Origin: Anaeramoeba flamelloides | Lineage: Eukaryota > Metamonada > Anaeramoebidae | Direction of reading: 5' to 3' | NCBI GenBank assembly: GCA_027625915.1 | Contig: JANTQA010000063.1 | Location: forward strand, 1-64,000 | DNA length: 64,000 nt | Shown here: piece by piece, positions 1 to 15,496 of the stretch | Layout: each line of letters starts with the position of its first letter | Numbering within the stretch: the first letter of the stretch is position 1 | Notes under the pieces: generated by a model | Database searches by the model: none | Seen by the model: the letters and a program-made list of their open reading frames with translations, nothing else | Told to the model about the DNA's origin: nothing | Translations under genes and position numbers: made by a program

Positions 1-1640
1 CAAGAGCGATTATTAATATCGGTTGTTCTTTAATTTATTAACTTTAATATGAGGTTAGTTTTATTATTTGTAATGTACCGGTAACGGTTAAAATGTATTT
101 TACTGTGTTCCACAGTTCATTTATTTTGCGTTTTTTTTTTTTTTAGTTATTTTTCTTATTATTTCAAATTTTAATATTTATTTATATCACCATTGATATT
201 ATTTTACCACTAAAAATTATCTGAATGTTTTGGCGATTGATTTTTTATGGCGAATGGGTTTTGTCATATGAGTTGCAGCTACATAGGCCTGGTTGTAGCA
301 AAATATTTTTAGCAATATAATTACATCATATTTAAATTACACGTTTAATTGGTGATACCCACCGAACGACTTTTGTGTGCCATTTTTCACCATTTGTTTA
401 TTGATCTACTTTTTAGCACGGTTTTGAACTTTTTTTCGTTATTTCGACATGATTGAGTATGTATTATTTTGCATTTTTTTTATTTGTTTTCAGTGAAATT
501 CATACGGCAATACTGTTAACCAAATGATAAACGGGTATAGGATATCATAATGGATTGGTTTTTGTTGTGCCATTTGAATGTCTGAATGAAAGCTGGAACT
601 GATCGGAATTGATTTTTAGAGAATAACCCATACGCATTTTTTTGTCGATAACTGTTTATAAAAAGAGACGACAAGTATGTGATTTTCATCATCCTTCAAA
701 GAATTTAACGCCACTGAATTTTTTATCATTAAGACATCGATGATTGATCATTTCATTTTGAAATTGTTACGATCATTTAAAACAGGCGCACATTGACCAG
801 GGCGTTTAATAAGTACCATCGCATCGCATAATTTGAGTTCTTTCGAACTTTTTGTTTAAATAATTTTGGTTTTTCTGGTTCAGAATTGTTTTCTTGTACC
901 CACACTGATTTCCAAGTTTAAAGAATTGTTGGCTTGAATAAGTAGACGAGCCTGCTGCTGAAGACCCATTACACTTTCATGAACACTTTACTTTACCTCA
1001 TCGCCGCGGTAATTGCATTTATATGACCAGTAATTTTGATGCCCCTCAGTCAATTGAACGAGCTCAACGATTTAATATATCCATGGAGAGGAACAACGCC
1101 TATCATTTACTGGCTCACGAATCACCACTTTCTGAGACATAATATTGAGGCTTGAAAACAAGCGATTTACCTGCATCGCCGACACCGTGGTCGGTTACGC
1201 GTTATTTGCCCACTGGTTTACAGCAGCAATTTCAGGTGAATCGCGGCATTTAATTTTCTCATTTATACGCACTTCGTATCGTACCAGAAGATCCTTTCAA
1301 AACAGGTCGTTCTTTGTTTGCCACTGGCAGATCGAGGAGATTTTGGCACGCGTATTTTGGTCATCAGAACAACAGACTTCAGTCGAGTTTAATTATGGAA
1401 TAAAGGTGATGAACCATGATCAGGATAGAACAGCAGGAACAGGGAGCCTGAACAAACGTGTTCAAAGAGATCTGAACAGTTTGTGGTTATAACGATTATA
1501 TTTATTTATTCGAACAGGCTCTATTTTGTTAATTTGAGTGCTGTTAACTGCCTGCTAAGAAACAGCCTCATCGATATCGCTCCTGACTTGGGACCACAGG
1601 TCATGAAGATTGCAAAGCAAAATTTATCAAAAATGTAAAA
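1..1640. other. GC-rich, CpG-containing island of unknown origin
   Basis: Base composition here is visibly different from the rest of the window. Sampled 60-base lines between 960 and 1500 hold about 40-50 percent G+C, against roughly 15-25 percent elsewhere, and CpG is common. The longest open frame is 1145-1492 on the plus strand (115 codons), preceded by a 39-codon ATG frame at 1023-1142. Neither product resembles a family I recognise. A minus-strand frame across about 540-830 also reads for some distance with only scattered stops. This could be a decayed gene, a horizontally acquired piece, or a wrongly joined contig end. No function is claimed. Confidence 0.55.
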
Positions 1641-1919
1641 CCAAAACCTTCTTAGAGCAATTTAACTTTTCTGATTTTTTTTTTTTTTTTCCTTGTTGAT
1701 TTGGTGCAGATAGAAACAGCTAATTTTTGTGCCTTTGAGAGATAGGTCGCCAATAAATTATCAAAGTCGCTGAGAATAAACTTAACCGAGTTTGCCGAAT
1801 GAGTTTGTCGCAGTGGTTCACTTGACCAAACACTGAAGTTGCGAAGAGCGCTGTTCTTTATTTTTTCATTTATATTAACCTGAACATTCCACACCTTACA
1901 CTTCTTCAATGGAAAAATT

Positions 1920-2890
1920 ATGAATTCGTTGAACCACCAGCACCCGCTACCAAAGACAAGATCGATAAGTTAAATCTCATCACTTACACAAGATAATCTT
2001 TTTTCACCAGGGATTGGGTTCTAAAGAAATAGCATGACAATTGTCTATACACCAATAGGGCCAGACAGATTATCCAGCTAAGAATTAATATCAGTAATTT
2101 AAAAATCTCAAATTTTAACTCACAACTTGAATAAATTATTACTTGGTATTTTAGAATTCAGTATATTTGATGTTTTATATTAATTCTTGGAGATATGTGT
2201 TTTTTTGGAAATCTAAATGTAGCCTTTGATCTCCTTGTTTGTAACTAATAGTAAAACACCTTTGTTTGTGATTTTTTTTTATTGAGTTATTTTTTTAAGC
2301 ATGAATATATTCAATTTGTCGTAAAACAAAATTGAACAACTTTTTTTTAAGGATTGAACTTGTGAAATTTTGAAAAAGATTATCTTGTGTAGGTGTAGTG
2401 AGTTGGATTTAGTTTTTAGCTTATCGATCTTGTCTTTGGTAGTGGTTTAAAACAGTGGTTCAATATTGCATTTTTGACAATTTATAATTTTTTTTCCAAA
2501 ATCAAATTTGAAGAGTGTAAGATTAATAGGTTGGTAGGTGTTCAAGAATAGCTTTTCAATTTTGGGTTGTAGAAAAGAATCTTGATTTACTTATTTTATC
2601 AATTAACCAAATGAAAAAATAAAATTTTTTAAAAGCTCCCAACAAAACCCAAACTTGTTTGAAAATTTCAATTAACAACCTACAAACCACATTTTTTAAA
2701 ACTTAAGTTCCAGCCAATTAATCTTAAACTCTTCAATTCGGATTTTGGAAAAAAAAAAAATATATTGTCAAAAATTGTCATTTTTGAACCACTATTAAAA
2801 TCCATACCAAGTACAAGATCGATCAGCTAAGAACCAAAATAACAAGTGATAACACATTGCACAAGATAATATGTTTTCAAATTTCAGGGA
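1920..2890. repeat. Three copies of a 100-160 bp repeat, two forming an inverted pair
   Basis: A unit carrying the words CCACTACCAAAGACAAGATC and ACACAAGATAATCTTTTTCA occurs forward at about 1925-2005. It occurs reversed at about 2371-2535 and forward again at about 2722-2880. The second and third copies are imperfect complements over about 160 bp with a loop near 190 bp, so the single strand could fold into a hairpin. The forward copies are each followed by CAGGGATTG. No coding potential is evident. The eS25 start lies 300 bp downstream; whether the repeat influences it cannot be judged. Confidence 0.6.
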
Positions 2891-3193
2891 TTGTAAACTT
2901 GAAGCTTTCCAGAGAAAAGATTTTACTTAACCTATAAAATTTCAAAATTTTCATTCAGCAAACTCAGTTTAAATTATGAGTTTATATTCTTCTTTTGCTC
3001 CTTTAGAATTGGTGACTTTGATAATTTATTTTAATTCTGAGATGTGATTTTTTGGGTTAATAGTTGACTGAAAATGTTGATCTTAATATTTTACAATTAA
3101 CAGTAAGAAAGAACAAGCGATTTTAGGAATGATATCTGCTCAAAGAAATCATTTTTTTAAAAAAATTCTTCTTGATTAAAACTTACACAACAA

Positions 3194-3648
3194 ATGCCAC
3201 CAAAAAAAGCACCAAAATCAAAAGCCGCACAACTTAAAGCAAAAGGAGGAAAGAAAAAAAAGAAGAAGTGGACCCAAGGAAAAGTTCAAGAAAAAGTTAT
3301 TAGAACAACCTATATGGATCAAGAAACTTGGGACAGACTTTACAAAGAAGGTTTTTTTTTTTTTTTTTTGTTTTTTTTTTTAAGTTTGTTTTTATTTTTT
3401 TTTTATTAATTTTTTGCTTTTTTTTTTTTTTTTAATCTTCATATTTTTTAAAAAAAATTATAAACCCATTCACAACAATAGTCCCAAATTATAAAGTCAT
3501 CACCCCAGGAATTGTTTCCGATCGAATGAAAATTTCTGTTTCTTTAGCAAGAAAAGCTATTCTCGAACTTGAAAAAGAGAAGAAAATTAAACCAGTTATT
3601 AAGCACAACAAACAACTAATTTACACTCGTGCTCATGGCAAAAAATAA
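3194..3648 (+). CDS. RPS25: 40S ribosomal protein eS25, two exons
   Basis: Exon 1 is 3194-3350 and exon 2 is 3482-3648. The 131 bp intron begins GT, is very T-rich and ends AATAG, and the junction falls inside a valine codon. The product is 107 residues, close to the usual size of the family. It has the lysine-rich N-terminus followed by [16 protein letters not shown], then the conserved core around the splice site reading [32 protein letters not shown] and the C-terminal [10 protein letters not shown] follow, matching the winged-helix core of eS25. The protein sits in the 40S subunit head. The start is the first ATG of the frame, preceded by CACAACAA. Splicing phase is exact, so I treat the gene as intact. 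Confidence 0.95.
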
Positions 3649-3894
3649 GTAAATTAGCAAAATAAATTTTTTTGTTTTTATGAAAATGGTTTTTTATTTT
3701 TTATTTTTTCTTTTTCTTCTTTGAATTAAATAAATAAAAAATAATTCTTTTTATAAATTACGTTTCGGACATACGTTTGCTTTTACCAAACCACAAAACT
3801 TAAATTTCTAGAATCGATCTTTAGAATTTTTTGTTTGTTTGAAACAAAAAAAAAATTTGATCCAATTAAAATAATACACACCTACCTTTTTGTT

Positions 3895-3970
3895 TTTTCT
3901 TTTTTCTTTTTTGTTTTTTCTTTTTTGTTTTTTGTTTTTTGTTTTTTGTTTTTTGTTTTTTGTTTTTTTT
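3895..3970. repeat. Heptamer minisatellite TTTTTTC/TTTTTTG
   Basis: About eleven units of a T6C or T6G heptamer lie downstream of eS25. It has the same seven-base period as the GAAAAAA array at 12068-12118. It gives rise to a spurious Phe-rich open frame. It is too poor in G to be a telomeric repeat. Confidence 0.8.
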
Positions 3971-5032
3971 ATTTGCTTTTTGTTTGTTGGTTTAATGAAC
4001 TGAACTATCCTTTGAACGTTTTGATTGGAAAGTAATAAACCTGGTTTAAATCGTGTATAAGGCCGAACAAAATTTCACCTTTATTCCATAATTAAACTCC
4101 TTGAGTTCTGATAACAAAAGAAATTCTATGCTTTTTTTTCTATTTGTTCACAAGTGATACACCCTAAAACCTTTTCTTGTGTTAAGAGTTATCTTACTCT
4201 TTCTATACCTTTTTGTGATTCAAACCTGACTTGAAATTTATTCACGAAACGAATTTTTGAAATCTCACCAATTCGATTGCCGAAGACAATATTGTTTGTA
4301 ATTACAAACACAAATAAGAAAAAAATTTATTTTTTTGTTTTGGGACATTTTTCAAGGATCTTTAGTTAAATTTTGATATTTTTTTATTTGAGTTGGACCC
4401 AGGACGGTTGTTGTTTGAAATTTTAAGTGATCAAAATTATTATAAATGGAAGAAAGGAAGATAAATTCGAATAAATGTTGAACCATTTATACTTGATTTT
4501 CTTTTCTTTTCAAATTTTTAAACTCGACTTTCAAAACACATTTTGATTGCTTTAAATAATAAGAAACCAGGTAAAATCATCAGTGCTTCCAAATATTCGC
4601 TGTGTGTAACTGTTTTTAAAGTTATTTTACGATTAATCAATGGAAATTAAACTCCTCTCTTCTGCGAATTAAAGTCGAAATATTTTCACTTGATCGAACT
4701 TGTTTTTTCTTTTTCAAAAAGAGTTTGTAAAGAATCCTTCTGTAATTTGTAATCTCCTTTAAAAGAGTAGAATTGATACAAAGTGAATATTTATTTCAGT
4801 TTAATTGGTAAAACAAGTGGTAAAAAATGTGGAGAAATTTGAAAGTATTAATCCTTTATTTGGGATGAAAAAATTTTACAAGAAGAAATTTTGTTGAGAG
4901 TGATTATTATTCCTGTAAAGATCTTGTTGATTTGTTCCTCAAATCTTTTCTCGATGATTCATTTTCTTTTTTTTTCCTTGAAAAAGTTATACATTTATGA
5001 AATTTAGGAAATGTATCCATATTTTATGATTA

Positions 5033-5111
5033 GGCTTGATACGTTAATGGTAAACTTTCCAACTTTTTTCGTCAACTTTGGAGAATAAAGGTTCGATTCC
5101 TTTGATAGCCA
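5033..5111 (+). tRNA. tRNA-like sequence, possible intron-bearing tRNA or pseudogene
   Basis: The B-box/T-arm is textbook: AAAGG TTCGATT CCTTT gives a five-base-pair stem and a seven-base loop. A D-arm GTT-AATGGTAA-AC precedes it. An anticodon stem TCCAA/TTGGA follows, with a 15-base loop that is too long unless it holds an eight-base intron. The 3' end GATAGCCA pairs with the 5' end only over GGCT/AGCC; the next three pairs fail. A run of nine T directly follows, as expected of a Pol III terminator. The anticodon cannot be assigned safely. A decayed tRNA or the head of a tRNA-derived SINE is equally possible. Confidence 0.35.
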
Positions 5112-6794
5112 TTTTTTTTTAAGTAAAAATAGAAGGGGGCTATTAAAATAACAGTATATGTTATTCAAAATTGTACTTTTTTAAATTGATTTATATAGAT
5201 CTGTATAAGAAATTAGAACAATCTCAAATCTTCTCAAGAACAAAATCAAAAAGGAGAAATAAATTTACCGCGTATTGAAATTAAAAATTCAAGTAAAAAT
5301 CTGATTACTAAAACAGTAAACTAACTTTTCATGCTATTTTCCGAAATGAATTGTTGTTTAAACAGACTTGATCCAATTTTCTCATTCTCACTAATTTCGA
5401 AATTCAACATATTTCTGAATTATTTAAAAAAAATTATTTTCTTTAAAGAAGAAAGAAATTGTAATATCTATGATGGAATAATACTAAAAATACACTTTAA
5501 AATAAAGCCATTGGGGTGGAAAATAAACCAATATTAAAAAATCTACTTTATTTCAAAAAAAATCTCAACAATTCTTTTAAACTTGGAAAATATAGAATTA
5601 ATAAATTTTAAGAAAAGTTTCAAACAATTTATTTTTTTTTTTGAATGAAAAAAACCCGAGAAAAAAAACCAAAAAATTTATTTTAAATTTACCCCTTAAA
5701 ATACCTTTTTTAAAACTTAAAAAATTCGATTTCAGGGATTTTATATCTACCAAGGAGAAGACAAAAATCAAATTATATTTTTATTGACCAAAACAAATTC
5801 GTACTATATGATTTAAACGCCTCTAAAAAAAAACAATTATTCAAGTAGTAAAAAATGTTGATATCACCAATTTTAAATGATCAATGTATTAGTAGAAAAA
5901 ACCAACAATTTCAAAAAAAATTATACCTTTACCCAAAAATTTAAAGGTTGAATGATCAATATTCGGACTCCAATGTAACAAAAAATCTTTCTGAAATTTG
6001 TGGTGAAATACAGATTAGTTACTAAAAAATTCAATTAATCGTTAAAAAAATAAATAAAAATCAATAGATTCTTTTGAAAGTTATTTCATGAACATTGGAA
6101 ATCAATTCCATTTCAGAATCATTGCCCCATTAAAAATCAAATCTTGTAAATAAATCTTTTTATAAACGAAGTTATCAATTATTATAAAAAAATTACTCAT
6201 TTTAATATTTAGTTATATGGACTTGAATTATAGATTTATTTCATCTAAAAATCAAATTTACAAAAATGCTAAAAAAAAAAATCATTTGATCTATTTAATA
6301 TTCAATTAAACAACTAACTCGGATTTCAGAATTTTCATTTCAAGGAACATTTCAAATATTAACTTTTTAATAAAAATACCAATCCATTTATATAAATTAA
6401 ATTGTTAATTCAAATCATATAAATACAAAACACAAAAAAAGGGAAATTGAACAAATAAACATTTATCATTTGGTTAAAAAAATGAAACAATTAACAAAAA
6501 GTGAAGACAGTTTTTAATTATGAATTTCACTGAAAAGTTAAAAAGTAAAATCAATAAAAAGAAGAAACAATTTAACTTTAAAGAATAATACATTATATTA
6601 TTTTCAATCAAATCAACAAAAACAATTTACCATTCGGGGAAAAAAGTGTAACAGAAAAAAAAAGTTCAACAAGATTTTTAATTATAAACCTGAAAATAAA
6701 AAGTAAGATCAATTAATATAAGAAAAAACAAATAATTTGAGAAAAAATGAAGTATTCTAAATAATAAACTTTTTAAAGAAATTTATTATTCGTT

Positions 6795-7368
6795 CATAAA
6801 TCAGGGGACGAAGGGATACCGCTGAATTATCGACCAATTTCAATTAATCAAACTTTCCAAGATTTTTTCTAAAATAGAGTAGTTGTGTAATTTATAACAA
6901 ACATTGTTTAAATATACAAACAATTGCTTAATTTAAAATTTATATTGCTTAAAAAGAAATATTTTTAGACAATCATACCTATTGCCTAATTAGTAATATT
7001 TTAAACAATTTTATGTTATGTAAGCAAAAAGAATTGCAACTATTGTAAACAATTCAAAAATTTATTCATAAAAAGAACTTTTTTTGTAGTATAACAAATA
7101 TACAAAAATCAATAATAAAAGAATCATTTTTAAAAATTCAAAAAATAAAAATTTGCTATTCTGTACTCAAAAATGTTAAACATTTCAAATTAAAAAAAAT
7201 TTTGATCAATATTCCAAATTTTAATTTTTCATTGATAAAATAATATCCAATAGATATTAAATTTATATCACTCATGAAAGATTTATTTATTTTTCAATTA
7301 TAACTAAATATTAAAATTTTTGAAATAGTTACAAAATACTAAAATAAAAAAGTAAAATAACAAAATAA

Positions 7369-7402
<34 letters not shown>

Positions 7403-9420
7403 CAAAGATAAACTCAAGTTTTGTAAAAAAATGATTTTAGTAAAATACATTTTTTAATAAATTTTAAAATTTTTTTTATTACAAATAATAAAGCTAATGA
7501 AAGTTTCTCTTACCCTTGAGCTCCTTTATTATTAAAAGTTAATATTTGTATTAAAAATTTAAAAAAAGAAAAAAATTGCAAACAATCCAATAAAATTAAG
7601 AACTTATAAAAGAAAAAAAATTTTTTTAACTAAAAATTATTAATAAATCTTAAATTTAAAAGTAAAAGCTTGAATAAAATTGAATTTATGGGGAATAAGT
7701 TCAATTAGATGAAATATGTTTTTTCTATTAAACAAATAATTTATTAATTGCGCAATAATTATCGGAATTGTTCAGTTTATTGAATGATTGTGAATAAAAC
7801 AATCAATTGTGTAATTTTTTTTATTTCGCAATAGAAAATATATTACACGATATTAATTTTTTATTACGCAACCACTGTTTCTTTTATACAAACCAATTAA
7901 ACTTTCACGAAACTACTCTAATTATTATATGCGGGAATCCAAGATTCTTGGGATTTAGTTTCAAAAAATCAGTTTGGTTTTAAGAAGAAATTATATACAA
8001 GAATTGCAGTTTTAAATTTTTTAAATGAATATCAAAAGTTAAAAAATGAATTCAAAAATGGAGATATTTATATTGTTACAATAGATATTCAAAAATGTTT
8101 TGACTCTATACACCATTCATTGATTTATTATTCAATTAAAAAATTTATTAAAAATGAAATTATTGTAAAATATCTACTTGCATATTATTCAAAAGAAGGA
8201 ATTGGTGTTTATCAAGGGGATCCATTATACCCTTTATTATTTTGATTAATTACTCATTTTCTCTTAGAAAAAAATTAAAACATTAGCAATACATGTTCAG
8301 ATGTTTGCAGATGATATAATTTTGCTTATGAAAGGATCATTGATAGAAATAAATTTTCAACTAGAAAAAATCTTTAAAATTATAAAAGATTTCGGAATGA
8401 ATCCAAATAGTGATAAAACGAAAAAAACTTTAATTCCAAAGAAAATTTTATATCTTGGTATTTGGCTTGATAAAAAAACTCATTTAAAGTTTAACATTGA
8501 GAAAGTTAAGACCAATTTCAAAAAGTTAATCAATATCTTAAAACAAAAAATTTTTCTAATCGATTAAAAATTCAGTTTTTTAAAGCTGTATTACATAGTC
8601 AACAATTATATGGATTAGAAATATTTGATTTAACAAAAACAGATTTTAAAGATATTGATACTTGGATTAATAAAAAAATTACAAAATTTTTATTAATTAA
8701 CCCACACTCTCCCACGCTTATTTATAAACTGAAGCAAAAATTGATCCTGTTAGAATAAAAATATATAAAAGAAGATTTAAATTAATACAAAAATTAAAAA
8801 CCCTTGGTTTTGATGAATTAATTAATTATCCACCTTTTAGAGAAAAAAGAATTTGAAAATATTAACTGGCAATCAAATAACTTAAAAAGAATTAGAAATT
8901 GAATTGGATAAATTCAGAATTAATCAATTAAAAAATAGCCCAAGCTGGAAAGTCCAAAAATATTTAAAAAATTATCCAAATAAATAACACAATAAACAAA
9001 CAACAAAGATATTTAAAATGGAAGGGTTCAACTTCAATTTTAAAACTCAAGAAATTTCACAAATTATTTAAATAGATACTCTTATGTTATGAATAAAAAT
9101 AAATCAAAATATTGTGAGATATGTAAAAAAAATAAATAATTTAGATATCATTGAAGATTTGGACCATTTTCTATGAAATTGCTCAGCCTATGAAAATAAT
9201 CGTAAAATCTGGATATCTGAATTAAAAAAAATTAATATATCTAATATATTAAAAAATAATAATATTTTCAATATTATTATAAAAAAAGATTCATCAAGTT
9301 TATTAGCCTTAGTGGATAATAAACTTATCTTGAGTCTTTAATAAGATTCCTAAATAAAATTTTAAGAATTTGGGCACACAAGAGGGGCTAATAACTCCTC
9401 CCTTAAATAATAATAAAAAA
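6795..9420 (+). mobile_element. 5'-truncated, decayed LINE (non-LTR retrotransposon) with reverse transcriptase remnants
   Basis: Reverse-transcriptase motifs appear in order on the plus strand. LNYRPISI is near 6820, then QFGFK with a TRIAVLNFL helix near 7970. Motif A, TIDIQKCFDSIHHSL, is near 8080 and motif B, GVYQGDPLYPLLF, near 8205. Motif C, FADDIILL, starts at 8304, and ILYLGIWLDKK follows in the thumb region. A downstream LTKTDFKDIDTWI stretch is shared with the second LINE at 27.7-29.2 kb. Several stops and frame changes break the frame, so the copy is dead. The 3' end has CTCCTCCCTTAAATAATAAT followed by an A-rich tail. The same 3' end recurs at 48470-48530 and, reversed, at 61684-62040. 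No endonuclease domain is present, consistent with 5' truncation. A TA-flanked element interrupts it at 6877-7918. Confidence 0.85.
6877..7918. mobile_element. Non-autonomous TA-flanked DNA element nested in the LINE
   Basis: The insert begins GAGTAGTT and ends AACTACTC, a perfect eight-base terminal inverted repeat, and is bounded on both sides by TA. Removing it joins the LINE reverse transcriptase between its NYRPISI and QFGFK blocks, where the second LINE copy has no gap. Its 1042 bp hold no transposase-like frame. They include a run of about 30 A (7371-7400) and several short inverted words near the ends. The TA duplication suggests mobilisation by a Tc1/mariner-type transposase, which is an inference. 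Confidence 0.65.
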
Positions 9421-9440
9421 AAAATAATAAACTTTTTTTT

Positions 9441-10273
9441 GTTACAGTCAAAATATAAAACCCGGAAATTTATAAAAAACCTGATAATTCCATTTTTCTG
9501 ATCAATTTTAAATATCAGTAAAATCTTAAAAATCTACCCCCATTTTACAGATAAATAATCCAATTACCAAGCAACTTATAACCATTCCAATTGTGATTTG
9601 GTTAAATATTCTGAATGCATTAATTTTAACTCTTTGGCGAATTCATATATCAAAAAAATCCAAAATTTGTAAAATACTAGAGAATATGACTGAAAATTGA
9701 AAATCAAATATATTGCGATTTTCCCTTTAGATAAATTCTAAATTTATTAGGAATCATCTTTATAAGAATTATTTTGTTATTGCATTTATGAAATAAGAGT
9801 TTTATTTACTTTATATCTTTCTTTTAAAAATTTTGAATTTTCAAAATTTTAAATTTCTACTTGAACCTTAGTGGATTTATTTTTTGACAAAATGTTTTTC
9901 ATAATTTCATGAAAATTAGCAATAATCAAACACCTCTCTCAAATTCAAATTCTTTCAAATATTTCAAAATGACGAAAATGTTTTTTATTTTAAAATTTAA
10001 AATTAAAAGTGAATTTTCATTTTCAGTCATATTCTCTATTATTTTACAAATTTTGGATTTTTTTGATTTCTGAATTCACCAAAGAGTTAAAATTAATGCA
10101 TTCAGAATATTTAACCAAATCACAATTGGAATGGTTATAAGTTGCTTGATAATTGGATTATTTGTCTGTAAAATGGGAGTATATTTTTAAGATTTTACTG
10201 ATATTTACAATTGATCAGAAAAATGGAATTATCAGGTTTTTGAAAATTTCGTGGTTTTAGATTTGACAGTTAC
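9441..10273. mobile_element. Fold-back element with arms of about 260 bp
   Basis: The left arm, from about 9441 (GTTACAGTCAAAATATAAAA) to about 9705, is the imperfect reverse complement of the right arm at about 10005-10273, which ends TTTGACAGTTAC. Shared words include AAACCTGATAATTCCATTTT and GAATGCATTAATTTTAACTC. A 300 bp non-coding loop separates the arms. It lies directly after the LINE tail. No open frame of note is present. Confidence 0.75.
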
Positions 10274-10424
10274 CATCTTTTAGTATGGATTTTTTTTTGG
10301 ATTAGTAAACCATTTTTGAAAAATTGTTGAAAAAAATTGACTATTTTTGAGATCTCCCAAACTACTTTTATGATTTCGATAAAAAATGAGATCTAAATTG
10401 TTATTGTGTTTTGGTTGCAAATTA

Positions 10425-10545
10425 ATATAATGGATTATTCTTTGAAGTTAATTTGTTTCTTCTTTTAATTGATTTTACTTTTGGTTTTCAGCACTACGTA
10501 AGTTTCTCAATTAAAAACCTTGTTTGATTTTTTTTACCAGCTTTT
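10425..10545. repeat. Dispersed repeat copy
   Basis: The word GAAGTTAATTTGTTTCTTCT followed by AAAAACCTTGTTTGA about 60 bp later also occurs at about 32150-32260. It occurs in reverse at about 48230-48360 and in the 6460-6790 block. No coding capacity is seen. The remainder of 10274-11132 shows nothing recognisable. Confidence 0.6.
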
Positions 10546-11132
10546 ATATATTTTTTTAGAATTTTTCAAAATTTTTCACAATTAGATTGTGTCTTAATGA
10601 ATAGAAAATATTAGTTATAAAATGATTATAACATTTCTTTAAAACATTATCATAAATACTTATCTCTTGGTTTTGTCTATCTTTATTCTCTCTTCAGATA
10701 GAAGGTTTCAGAAGCCAAGATATCTGGGTTAAAGAAATAAATAAAATTATCATAAATGGAAATACTTTCAGAATATGAAAACTTCCAAATTATCACAATA
10801 AGAATTTGAAACAATTCTAAAACAAAATACCATTCAAAAAAAATAGTGTTGATCATTTCAAACTCAACTTGAGAAAATATAAATTTAAGCAAAACAAAAT
10901 TATTCAAAATTTACAGAAAACTTATTTATTCTAATTCCTTAAAAAGTTGAAATTAAAAAACCCACATTTAACATTGATTATAGATTTTCTTGTTTTGTAT
11001 AAAGTAAAAAACATTAACTCAATTCAAAATTGAACTCAAATATAAGTTCAAATTATATCAATAAATTATTTAAAAAGTAAACAATTTTTCCATTTTTGTT
11101 TAATTTTGTATTTATTAATTCAATTTCTAGAA

Positions 11133-15299
<4,167 letters not shown>

Positions 15300-15453
15300 G
15301 AAAGAATTTAAATTTCTCATTAGAATCAATAATGCGTACCATAGACATTAATAAAAAGAGAAACTAATTTTGAGAAATAAAATATTTTTTTTTATATCTT
15401 AATCCATTTAAAAAAAATACTTGAAAAATAAATTAAAATTCTTTTTCCTGATT

Positions 15454-15494
<41 letters not shown>
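15300..15494. repeat. 3' flank and (TA)n microsatellite
   Basis: The stretch after the stop is A/T-rich without features until a pure TA tract at about 15459-15494. The 0.93 kb element starts directly in this tract, and a further TATA tract continues at its other side (16422-16434). Confidence 0.85.

Positions 15495-15496
<2 letters not shown>

Larger units (their letters stand above)
3649..6790. other. Intergenic, AT-rich, with dispersed repeats
   Basis: No gene is recognised apart from the tRNA-like sequence. About 5320-5560 is a copy of a repeat also found at about 61430-61660; both contain CAACATATTTCTGAATTATTT and end in a GCCAnT...TAAAATAA-type stretch. The stretch 6460-6790 holds two imperfect tandem versions of another dispersed repeat (word AGAAGAAACAAnTTAACTTTAAAGAAT), also found reversed at about 10425-10545 and 32150-32260 and in this orientation at about 48230-48360. 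The rest shows only low-complexity A/T sequence. Confidence 0.5.

Noticed and set aside
1652-1909. 85-codon minus-strand frame as a gene
   Set aside because: No recognisable motif, a basic run derived from poly-T, and no supporting splice sites.
3895-3970. T6G/T6C heptamers as telomeric repeat
   Set aside because: The seven-base period resembles telomeric repeats, but there is at most one G per unit and the array is internal next to eS25.
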